Part shown: positions 36,322 through 43,645 of the stretch, piece by piece
Layout: every line of letters begins with the position of its first letter
Position numbering within the stretch: the first letter of the stretch is position 1
From: Methyloversatilis sp.
GTDB taxonomy: Bacteria > Pseudomonadota > Gammaproteobacteria > Burkholderiales > Rhodocyclaceae
Assembly (NCBI RefSeq): GCF_030698125.1
Contig: NZ_JAUYNV010000025.1
Location: 326,217-390,216, forward strand
Direction: 5' to 3'
Length of the DNA stretch: 64,000 nt
The notes under the pieces: generated by a model
The model's input: the letters and a program-made list of their open reading frames with translations, nothing else
Database searches by the model: none
Told to the model about the DNA's origin: nothing
Program-made: the position numbers and the translations under genes

Positions 36322-37059
36322 ATGACCGTTACCCGCAAAGTTGCCTTCATCACCGGCGCCAACCGCGGCCTGGGCCTGGAAACCGCACGCGGCCTCGGCC
36401 AGCTCGGCATCGAAGTGGTGCTCGGCGTGCGCAATGCCGAACGCGCGGAAGAAGCCATCGCCGCGCTGCGCGCCGACGGCATCACCGCCAGCGCGATCGC
36501 GTTCGACGCGAAGAAGCCGGCCACCTACCAGAATGCCTATGACCACATCGCGCACCACTACGGCCAGCTCGATATCCTGGTGAACAACGCCGGCATCGCG
36601 CTCGAAGACCTGTTCGCACCGGACGCCAGCAGTGTGACGCCGGCCGTACTGCGCGAAACCTTCGACGTCAATTTCTTCGCCGTGGTCGAACTGACGCAGC
36701 TGTTGCTGCCGCTGATCCGCCTGTCGCCAGAAGGCCGCATCGTCAACCTGTCGAGCATTCTCGGCTCACTCACGCTGCAGAGCGACCCGACGTCGCCGAT
36801 CGCGGCCGCCAAGGCCTTCGCCTACAACGCCTCGAAAACCGCGCTCAACGCCTTCACCGTGCATCTGGCCGACGAACTGCGCGACACGCCGATCAAGGTC
36901 AATTCGGCCCACCCGGGCTGGGTGAAGACCGACATGGGCGGCGAAAACGCGCCGATCGAAGTGTCGGAAGGCGGCCGCACCAGCGTGATGCTGGCCACCC
37001 TGCCCGCCGACGGCCCGACCGGCACCTTCACGCACGTCGGCGAAGCGCTGCCCTGGTGA
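36322..37059 (+). CDS. Short-chain dehydrogenase/reductase
   Basis: 245 aa from ATG 36322, preceded by GAGGAGATC. The classic SDR layout is visible: cofactor motif TGANRGLG, NNAG in strand 4, catalytic Ser in VNLSSILGS, YNASK as YxxxK, and PGWVKTDMGG. The Arg after the glycine motif (VRNAERAEE) suggests NADPH. It begins 11 bp after the outer-membrane factor gene, so it is probably the last gene of the efflux operon. An oxidoreductase co-expressed with a pump may modify or detoxify a pump substrate or its inducer (inference). Confidence 0.9.
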   Translation: MTVTRKVAFITGANRGLGLETARGLGQLGIEVVLGVRNAERAEEAIAALRADGITASAIAFDAKKPATYQNAYDHIAHHYGQLDILVNNAGIALEDLFAPDASSVTPAVLRETFDVNFFAVVELTQLLLPLIRLSPEGRIVNLSSILGSLTLQSDPTSPIAAAKAFAYNASKTALNAFTVHLADELRDTPIKVNSAHPGWVKTDMGGENAPIEVSEGGRTSVMLATLPADGPTGTFTHVGEALPW

Positions 37060-37063
37060 GGCA

Positions 37064-37151
37064 GATGCAAGATGCAGGACACAAGATTCAAGGGCAAAGC
37101 TCGACGCTCGATGGATCCGACTGCTTGCATCTTGAATCTTGCATCTTGAAT
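37064..37151. repeat. Short repeat cluster able to form a long hairpin
   Basis: CTTGCATCTTGAAT occurs twice in tandem (37124-37137, 37138-37151). Reverse-complement relatives (GATGCAAGATGCAGG and CAAGATTCAAG) lie 30-60 bp upstream. The RNA could fold into a stem closing a 40-bp loop. It lies between the efflux operon and the DUF1993 gene and has no T-run, so it is not a standard terminator. Confidence 0.6.
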
Positions 37152-37171
37152 CTGGATTGAATGGAGTGATG

Positions 37172-37702
37172 ATGACGATTTCCATGTATGAAACTTCGAT
37201 ACCCGTTTTCGTGCGGGTGCTCCGGAACATGTCCGACGTGCTCGCGAAGGGGGCGGCAGATGCCGCGACCCGGAAGATCGACGAGTCGGTCTTCGTCAAC
37301 GCGCGACTCGCACCCGACATGTTCGCGCTGGCGCGTCAGGTACAGATCGCGACCGACATCGTCAAGGGTGGCGCGGCACGTCTGGCCGGTGCCGAGGTGC
37401 CGCGCTGGGAAGACAATGAAGCAACCTTCGCCGAACTGCAGGCGCGCATCGCCAAGGCCATCGACTTCGTGCAGGGCTTCGGCGCCGCGCAGATCGACGG
37501 CAGCGAGGAACGCGACATCACAATCCGGCTGGCCGGGCGCGACGCGCATTTCAAGGGCCTGCGTTATCTGCTCGATTTCGTGCTGCCCAATCTGTATTTC
37601 CACGCCACGACCACCTTCGCCATCCTGCGCCACAACGGCGTCGAGGTCGGCAAGATGGACTTTCTCGGCGCGGCGGCGCTGGGCGATGCGCCGGGTGCCT
37701 GA
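37172..37702 (+). CDS. DUF1993-family protein
   Basis: 176 aa from ATG 37172, 5 bp after a GGAG site; a neighbouring ATG at 37169 is too close to it. The sequence (SMYETSIPVFVRVLRNMSDV, LAPDMFALARQVQIATDIVK, FHATTTFAILRHNGVEVGK, DFLG) follows the DUF1993 pattern, a helical bundle related to the DinB-like fold. Function is unknown. No membrane segments are present. Confidence 0.85.
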   Translation: MTISMYETSIPVFVRVLRNMSDVLAKGAADAATRKIDESVFVNARLAPDMFALARQVQIATDIVKGGAARLAGAEVPRWEDNEATFAELQARIAKAIDFVQGFGAAQIDGSEERDITIRLAGRDAHFKGLRYLLDFVLPNLYFHATTTFAILRHNGVEVGKMDFLGAAALGDAPGA

Positions 37703-37773
37703 AACCGCGGCGTTGAAATGACGGCGGCGCGACCCCAGCTTCTGCGAACCCCAACCGGCGAAACGGGCCAGAC

Positions 37774-38592
37774 GTGCCGCTGCTCCTCTTCATCCTGCTG
37801 ACGCTGATTCCGGCGGTCTGGCTGCTCGCCGAACCGCTGCGCATCGAATCGCGCCGCCGCTGGCAGCGCAGCCGGCCGTTCCCGCCGGCCTGGCGGGCCA
37901 TCCTGCGCCAGCGCGTGCCGCAGGTCCGGCTGCTGCCGGCCGACCTGCAGCTCCAGCTGAAGAAGCACATCCAGGTGTTCGTCGCCGAAAAGACCTTTGT
38001 CGGCTGCGACGGACTTGAAGTGACCGACGACATGCGGGTGACCATCGCCGCCCAGGCCTGCCTGCTGCTGCTGAACCGGCGCAGCGGCTACTTTCCGGCG
38101 CTGCGTGAAATTCTCATCTATCCGTCGGCGTTCGCCGTTCGGCGCCTGACCACCGACGCCGCCGGCGTCGTGCATGAAGGGCGCGCGGTCCATCTGGGCG
38201 AGTCATCGGCGCGCGGGCATGTCGTGCTGTCGTGGGACGACGTCGTGCGCGGCGCGGCCGATGCGGCCGACGGCCACAACGTCGTCATCCATGAATTTGC
38301 GCATCAGCTGGATCAGGAGAACGGCGACGCCAATGGCGCCCCGCCCATGGTCGGCCGCCACCGCGTCGAGCGCTGGACGCGCGTGTTCGACGCAGCCTAC
38401 AGCCAGCTCCACCATCAGTTGCGGGGCCAAACTGCGCCTGCGCTCGATCCTTATGGCGCGAGCAGTCCGGCCGAGTTTTTCGCGGTGGCGTCGGAAGCCT
38501 TCTTCGAACGGCCGCAGCATCTGGCAGAAAGCTTTCCCGACGTGTTCGGCGAGCTGAGCCGTTACTACCGTGTCAATCCGCTCAGCTGGTGA
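37774..38592 (+). CDS. MtfA-like zinc peptidase (M90 family)
   Basis: 272 aa from a GTG. One N-terminal hydrophobic segment (LLLFILLTLIPAVWLL) anchors it. The core matches MtfA/M90: RIESRRRWQRSRPFPPAW, VGCDGLEVTDDMRVTIAAQA, LLLNRR, then HEFAHQLDQENG as the zinc-binding HExxH, with a later Glu ligand in FFAVASEAFFE. In E. coli MtfA binds the repressor Mlc and affects glucose uptake. Here, as in many Betaproteobacteria, it carries a membrane anchor, so the role may differ. Confidence 0.88.
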   Translation: MPLLLFILLTLIPAVWLLAEPLRIESRRRWQRSRPFPPAWRAILRQRVPQVRLLPADLQLQLKKHIQVFVAEKTFVGCDGLEVTDDMRVTIAAQACLLLLNRRSGYFPALREILIYPSAFAVRRLTTDAAGVVHEGRAVHLGESSARGHVVLSWDDVVRGAADAADGHNVVIHEFAHQLDQENGDANGAPPMVGRHRVERWTRVFDAAYSQLHHQLRGQTAPALDPYGASSPAEFFAVASEAFFERPQHLAESFPDVFGELSRYYRVNPLSW

Positions 38593-38607
38593 TGACCGCG
38601 TTGCGGC

Positions 38608-39357
38608 CTACAGCAGGCGCCCGTCATGCAGCGCGCTGGCCACCAGCACCGCCGTGACGCCGATGCCGTCGAGCGCGCGCAGGTCCTCGCGGTTGCGCAC
38701 ACCGCCGGCGGCAATGACAGCCACGTCGGAGCGCATCGACTGCAGCGTGCGGATCAGCTGCAACGCCGGACCGTCTTCGGCACCGACACGCCCCAGTTCC
38801 ATCGCGAGCACCCGGGCCGGCCACTCGACCGGGTCGTACGACCAGTCCGGGCCGAGCGGAACACCGCGCCGGTAATCGAGCGACAGCACGGTATCGATGC
38901 GCGCGTTGCGGAATTTGCGCAGCGCGCCATAGCTGCGCATCGATTCGGTGCCGAACACCGGCGTCACGCCGGCCGCACGATGCAGCGCCAGCGCAGGCGT
39001 GGCATCGACATAACCGCCGTCCACCCACCACTCGACATCGGGGTGACGCACGGCCAGTTCGGCGATCAGCGTCGCGTGGTCAGCCCTGGCAGCGGTTTCG
39101 CCGCCGTCCTTGCCGCTGACCTTGCCGCTGACCTTGCCGTTCGCCTTTCCAGCGACCGGTCCGCGAATGGCATCGATGTCGGCCACATAGACCTGACGCG
39201 CACCGGTCGCCTCGATCAGCGCCTGCGCCACGTCGTGCGGGTCGCAGCCATCGACCAGTGAAGACTGCAGCGGCTGGTAAGCTTGCCGGTCGCCGCGGCG
39301 CGCATGCACGACCTGGCCGTTCATCAGATCGATGACGGGAATGATTTGAGGCACCAC
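38608..39357 (-). CDS. HisA/HisF-like TIM-barrel protein linked to C1 cofactor genes
   Basis: 249 aa from a GTG at 39357. The N-terminus (QIIPVIDLMNGQVVHARRGD) and later VYVADIDAI, WVDGGY, SLDYR and AAGGVRNREDL are HisA-family barrel motifs, including the paired Asp positions. A true HisA belongs to the histidine operon, whereas this copy abuts mfn-like genes. HisA-like proteins of this kind accompany tetrahydromethanopterin/methylofuran genes in methylotrophs, so a cofactor-synthesis role is inferred. A Gly-Lys-rich insert (GKANGKVSGKVSGKDGG, about residues 70-86) comes from a 12-bp tandem repeat and is unusual. Its start is only 10 bp from the divergent mfnD-like ATG. Confidence 0.8.
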   Translation of the reverse strand: MVPQIIPVIDLMNGQVVHARRGDRQAYQPLQSSLVDGCDPHDVAQALIEATGARQVYVADIDAIRGPVAGKANGKVSGKVSGKDGGETAARADHATLIAELAVRHPDVEWWVDGGYVDATPALALHRAAGVTPVFGTESMRSYGALRKFRNARIDTVLSLDYRRGVPLGPDWSYDPVEWPARVLAMELGRVGAEDGPALQLIRTLQSMRSDVAVIAAGGVRNREDLRALDGIGVTAVLVASALHDGRLL

Positions 39358-39367
39358 GAATCCTTAT

Positions 39368-40375
39368 ATGAAACGTCGAATTTTCGTGTTCGAGTTTATC
39401 ACCGGCGGCGCACTGGCCGGCCTGCCCCGGCTGCCGCCCGGGCTGCTGCGAGAAGGCCGGCTGATGCGCGATGCACTGCTGCGCGACGCGGCCGCGCTGC
39501 CCGATATCGACATCATCCTGCTGCATGACGCCCGCCTGCCAGCGCCCGACTTTCCGGCGCATCTGATTGCGGTCACCCCTGACCATGCCTTCGACGCCGG
39601 TTTCGAAGCGGCTTTCGAGCATGCGCTCGCGGCCGCCGACGCGGCGCTCATCGTCGCGCCGGAGAGCGGTGGCGTGCTCGCCGCACTGACGTCCCGGGTC
39701 ACGGACGCCGGCAAGACGCTGCTTGGTTGCGACGCCGACGCCTGTCGCATCGGCGCGTCCAAGTCGCTGACCGCCCGCTGTCTGGCCCGGGCCGGCATCC
39801 CGGTGCTGCCGCACTACACCGATGCCGCCGCGCTGCCGGCGCTGCCCGGTCGCTGGGTCGTCAAGCCGGATGACGGCGCCGGCTGTGACGGCCTGCGGCT
39901 TGTCGACAGCGTGCACCAGGCCGCGCAGGCACTGCGCCCGGGCTTCGTGGCACAGCCCTGGGTCGCCGGCGAGGCGCGCAGCCTGAACCTGCTGTGCGCG
40001 CGAGGCGAAGCGGTGCTGCTGTCGATCAACCGCCAGCACCTCGCGATCGACGGCGACCAGGTGGCGCTCGCCGCGTTGGCCGTCGGTGAGGTGCCGATCG
40101 ACGAGACATACAAGGCCTTGGCACGGCGCATCGCTGGCGCCCTGCCCGGCCTGCTCGGTCATGTCGGCGTCGACGTGCTGCACACCGCCGACGGCCCGGT
40201 CGTGGTCGAACTGAATCCACGCCTGAGCACGTCGGCCTGCGCGCTGCACGACACGCTGGGCTGCAACCTGCTCGCCGCCACGCTGGCCGCGGCCGACGGC
40301 GGCCCGCTGTGGCGTCCGGCCGGCGCAGCGCGGCCGCAGCGCATTGATCTTGCGGAGGCCGTCGATGCCGTCTGA
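39368..40375 (+). CDS. mfnD: ATP-grasp ligase, MfnD-like (tyramine-glutamate ligase family)
   Basis: 335 aa. It is an ATP-grasp enzyme: FEFITGGAL at the N-terminus, SKSLTARCLARAGIPVLPHY in the central domain, WVVKPDDGAGCDGLRL for ATP binding, and VVELNPRLSTSA for metal and ATP binding. MfnD in methanogens joins glutamate to tyramine to build methanofuran. Methylotrophs make methylofuran with related genes, and the next two genes are MfnF- and MfnE-like, which supports the assignment. Its 3' end overlaps the next gene by 11 bp. Confidence 0.78.
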   Translation: MKRRIFVFEFITGGALAGLPRLPPGLLREGRLMRDALLRDAAALPDIDIILLHDARLPAPDFPAHLIAVTPDHAFDAGFEAAFEHALAAADAALIVAPESGGVLAALTSRVTDAGKTLLGCDADACRIGASKSLTARCLARAGIPVLPHYTDAAALPALPGRWVVKPDDGAGCDGLRLVDSVHQAAQALRPGFVAQPWVAGEARSLNLLCARGEAVLLSINRQHLAIDGDQVALAALAVGEVPIDETYKALARRIAGALPGLLGHVGVDVLHTADGPVVVELNPRLSTSACALHDTLGCNLLAATLAAADGGPLWRPAGAARPQRIDLAEAVDAV

Positions 40376-41402
40376 CAGCGCATTGACCGGCTGGGACATC
40401 GGCGGCGCGCACGTGAAGGCAGCGCGCGTCGAGCACGGCCGGGTCACCGGAGTCGTACAGGTCGCCTGCCCGCTGTGGCACGGGCTGGACAAGCTCGATG
40501 CAGCCGTCGTGCAGGCACGTGCGGCACTCGGTGACACCGTCCACCACGCCATCACGATGACCGGCGAAATGGTCGACCTGTTCGATTCGCGTGCGGCCGG
40601 CGTGGTGGCTATCGTCGAGCGGTTGACTGCCGCACTTCCGGGCGAGCTGCGCCTGTATGCCGGGCGCAGCGGCTGGGTCGCGCCGGCCGGTGCCGCCGCA
40701 CATGCCGACGATATTGCCTCGGCCAACTGGCTGGCGACTGCCGCCTGGGTCGCGAGCCGCTGCCCGCAGGCGCTGCTGGCGGACATCGGCAGCACCACGA
40801 GCGATCTCATCGTGATCAACCGCGGTGTGGCCAGCACCAGCCGCAGCGACGCCGACCGGCTGATCAGCGGCGAACTGGTGTATGCCGGTCTGGTCCGCAC
40901 GCCGCTGATGGCGCTGGCCCCGGCCATCGATTTCCGCGGCCGGCGGCACCGCCTGATGGCCGAACATTTCGCGACCACCGCCGACGTCTGGCGCCTGCTG
41001 GGCGAGTTGCCGGAACACGCCGACCCGTATCCGGCCGCCGACGGCGGCGCCAAGACGCCGGAAGCCAGCGCCCGACGCCTCGCCCGCATGATCGGCCGCG
41101 ATGTCGATGAAGGATCGATGGACGACTGGCACTCGCTCGCCAACGCGTTCGCCGACGCCCAGCTCACCGCACTGATCGACGCCAGCCGCGCACTGCCCGG
41201 CATCACTACCCTGCCCGTCGGCGCACCGGTGGTGTGCGCCGGCGCCGGCTGCATGATCGCCGCCCGCCTTGCCGCCGCGCTCGATCGCCGCGCGGTCACG
41301 CTCGCCAGCCTGCTGGCCGACTGCGCCCCGACCTTCGCCGACGATGCGACCACCTGCGCCCCGGCCGTCGCCACCGCGCTGCTGGCGGAGCGTGCGCGAT
41401 GA
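40365..41402 (+). CDS. mfnF: Hydantoinase/oxoprolinase-like protein, MfnF-like (H4MPT-linked C1 pathway)
   Basis: 345 aa from ATG 40365, with a GGAGG site inside the upstream gene. It has the sugar-kinase/hydantoinase-A fold: LTGWDIGGAHVKAA at the N-terminus, MTGEMVDLFDSRAAGV, and the second phosphate loop LLADIGSTTSDLIVI. Small proteins of this type next to methanopterin genes are annotated as H4MPT-linked C1-transfer proteins. The archaeal homologue MfnF couples the furan and tyramine-glutamate halves of methanofuran. The function here is by family and neighbourhood. Confidence 0.8.
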   Translation: MPSDSALTGWDIGGAHVKAARVEHGRVTGVVQVACPLWHGLDKLDAAVVQARAALGDTVHHAITMTGEMVDLFDSRAAGVVAIVERLTAALPGELRLYAGRSGWVAPAGAAAHADDIASANWLATAAWVASRCPQALLADIGSTTSDLIVINRGVASTSRSDADRLISGELVYAGLVRTPLMALAPAIDFRGRRHRLMAEHFATTADVWRLLGELPEHADPYPAADGGAKTPEASARRLARMIGRDVDEGSMDDWHSLANAFADAQLTALIDASRALPGITTLPVGAPVVCAGAGCMIAARLAAALDRRAVTLASLLADCAPTFADDATTCAPAVATALLAERAR

Positions 41403-41450
41403 AGCCGTCAGGCGATACCGCGTTGGCGCCATTCGCGTCAGAGCGGCCCC

Positions 41451-41604
41451 TGTGGGAGCGGCGTCCCCGCCGCGATCGTGCCGCGATGCTCGCGTTGCAG
41501 AGTGCGTATCGCGGCGGGGGCGGAACGGGGGTTTCGGCGAGCATTGATCGCCGCCCGCAGAGCCGGCTGGCCATGCAGGGCCAGCCGTGGTGCGCCGCTC
41601 CCAC
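41451..41604. repeat. REP-like palindromic element
   Basis: GTGGGAGCGGCG (41452-41463) pairs perfectly with CGCCGCTCCCAC (41593-41604). Inside, CCCCGCCGCGAT (41465-41476) pairs with ATCGCGGCGGGG (41508-41519), and a separate hairpin GGCTGGCC/GGCCAGCC lies at 41565-41588. The outer GTGGGAGCGGC sequence recurs at 56042. It sits between the mfnF- and mfnE-like genes and may act as a transcriptional or mRNA-stability boundary. Confidence 0.75.
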
Positions 41605-41640
41605 GGTCGCCGCTTCCGGAAGAATCCGGACCGACCCGCC

Positions 41641-42216
41641 ATGAACGCCCCGCTCGTCATCAAGCTCGGCGGCAGCCTGCTGAGCGATCCGAAGGACGGC
41701 CGGCTTCAGCGCTGGTGCGACTGGCTGGCCGGCGCGGGCGCGGGACGCAACATCGTCGTGGCCGGTGGCGGTCCGTTTGCCGATGCGGTTCGAACCCATC
41801 AGGCGCTCTGGGGCTTTCCGGATGATGTCGCGCACCGCATGGCGCTGCGCGCGATGGACCAGTACGCGCTGATGCTCGCGGGATCCCGTCCCGGTTTCGT
41901 CGCCACCGACGAGATCGCGCGGATGACTGGTCTGTGCGCCGCCGGCCACACTCCGGTGTGGATGCCCGCGCGCGAACTCGACACCCGGCTCGACCTGCCG
42001 CGCGACTGGCGCGTCACCTCCGACAGTCTCGCCGCATGGCTGACGCTCCAGCTTTGCCTGCCGCGCGTGCTGCTGGTGAAGTCGTGCAACATTCCGGAGG
42101 CGCCACTCACCGAACTGGCCCGACGCGGCATCGTCGATACCTGGCTGCCTGCGTTCGCGGCAGAGCACGGTATCGAGGTGTGCCTGGTTCAGGCGGACAG
42201 CCCGCTACCTGTGTAA
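41641..42216 (+). CDS. mfnE: Amino-acid-kinase-family protein, MfnE-like
   Basis: 191 aa from ATG 41641. LVIKLGGSLLSD at the N-terminus and NIVVAGGGPFADAVR are the nucleotide and phosphoacceptor motifs of the amino acid kinase fold; LLVKSCNIPEAPL is in the C-terminal lobe. It is short for the family (usually 230-300 aa), as is MfnE, which phosphorylates the aminomethyl-furan phosphate precursor of methanofuran. Its place after mfnD- and mfnF-like genes supports this. The REP-like element separates it from them. Confidence 0.75.
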   Translation: MNAPLVIKLGGSLLSDPKDGRLQRWCDWLAGAGAGRNIVVAGGGPFADAVRTHQALWGFPDDVAHRMALRAMDQYALMLAGSRPGFVATDEIARMTGLCAAGHTPVWMPARELDTRLDLPRDWRVTSDSLAAWLTLQLCLPRVLLVKSCNIPEAPLTELARRGIVDTWLPAFAAEHGIEVCLVQADSPLPV

Positions 42217-42251
42217 GCCGCGCCGGTGTGCGCCGACGATCAAGACGCCCG

Positions 42252-43232
42252 TCAATCGGCCGCGGCACCCTCTGCCGCGGCGCCGCGCAGCGCGGCGAAT
42301 TCGCGTTCGATGTCCGGCAGCAGCTCGGCGAAACGCTCGCGTACCGGCTCGGGGCGCTGGCTCACGTGGCACACCGGGTCACCGTACAGCTCGGTTGCGC
42401 CGCCAGCCAGTACGTTGGCGAGGAACACGATGTCGGCGACGGTACGCATTGAAACGGGCGCGCTGCGTGGCTGTTCGTGGTCGCGCATTGCATCGATCAG
42501 TACCGCCGGCAGGCCGAGCGATTGCAGCAATGCTTCACCGATGGTTTCGTGCCATTCCAGAATGAGTGCCTCCACTCCACCGTGATCGTCAGCGGCACGA
42601 GGCTGACGGGCCAGCCGATCAAGCAGGTAGAACGCGCCGATGTCGTGCAGCAGCGCCGCCGTCATCGCCTCGTCCGGGTCGATCGACGTCAGACGCTACG
42701 CGATCACGTATGCCGCGGCGGCGGTGCGCAGCGTGTGCAGCCACAGACGGCGCGACAGCGCGTCGACGTGGGTCAGCTGGCGCGCGCAACCGATCTGGCA
42801 GCCGGACACCGTGCTCGCGATGTGCCGGCTGCGCTCGCCGCCCAGCCGTGCGATCGCATCACGCAAGCTGGTCACCGGGACGGCCGGACGCAGCCGGTTG
42901 GCGCGACGCAGCACCCGTGCGCACAGCAGTGGATCGACCCGCACGGCGCCGGCCAGCTGCTGCAGCGTGACCTCCGGTGCGCGCAGCGTCTGGCGCACGC
43001 GCATCAGCGCATCGAAGCAGATCGGAAAGATGACCCCCGGCCGCAGTTCGCGTGCAATGTCGGCCAGCAGGTCGAACGCGCGTGTCGCCCCGTGCGGCGC
43101 ATCCGCGCCGCCACCTCTGGCGGGTGACGCGGCAAGCGCAGCTGACAGGGTGGGCGTTGCGGCTCGGCTCACATCGGTCTCCAGGCAGTCGACGATCACG
43201 GGCCGGAAGGACCGCCCGAGCAGGCGAATCAT
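42252..43232 (-). pseudogene. HDOD-domain protein interrupted by one in-frame TAG
   Basis: From ATG 43232 (MIRLLGRSFRPVIVDCLETD) the frame runs 178 codons to a TAG (complement of 42696-42698) and then continues in the same frame to 42252, 326 codons in all. Sequence before the stop (QQLAGAVRVDPLLCARVLRR, SLRDAIARLGGERSRHI) and after it (ALLHDIGAFYLLDRL, WHETIGEALLQSLGLP, MRDH) together form one HDOD domain, a non-catalytic HD-related module in signalling proteins. A single change such as CAG to TAG would explain the break. Either a fresh null mutation, a base-calling error, or read-through is possible. Confidence 0.8.
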
Positions 43233-43645
43233 CCGGACTGGACGGCTCAACGCTTGACTACACACAAACGACGTACATGGATGCGGCACGCGGCGTGGCG
43301 CAGCGCCAGCCGGACAAGGCCGCCTGAAACGGTGACGTCCTCCATATGGGATCTTGCGCCGCGCAGCGGGCATGTACGCGCGCGAAAAATCACGCCTGTC
43401 GATCGGCAGACTGCATTGCAGGCAAGAAGGTCTGCACCGGCACCGTGTCGGCACTCGTGCGATGCAACCGGACATCGATTCCCGCATCGGCCCACCGGCT
43501 TGCGCTCTGGCCCTCTTACATGCCGGCGGCCAGATCACAGCGCGGCGCCAACTATTCACGGTTACTTTTTGTCGCAGCGCGCGATTCCACCCGGTTGATC
43601 CGGCATGCTGAGGCGCCCGTACACCGTGAATTGCCCGAATCCGAC
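43233..43645. other. Region between the HDOD and MASE1-GGDEF genes
   Basis: About 410 bp. The cyclase frame is open through part of it (from 43346), but residues encoded there look like non-coding translation. A divergent promoter pair is expected here; no clear motif was found. Confidence 0.4.
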
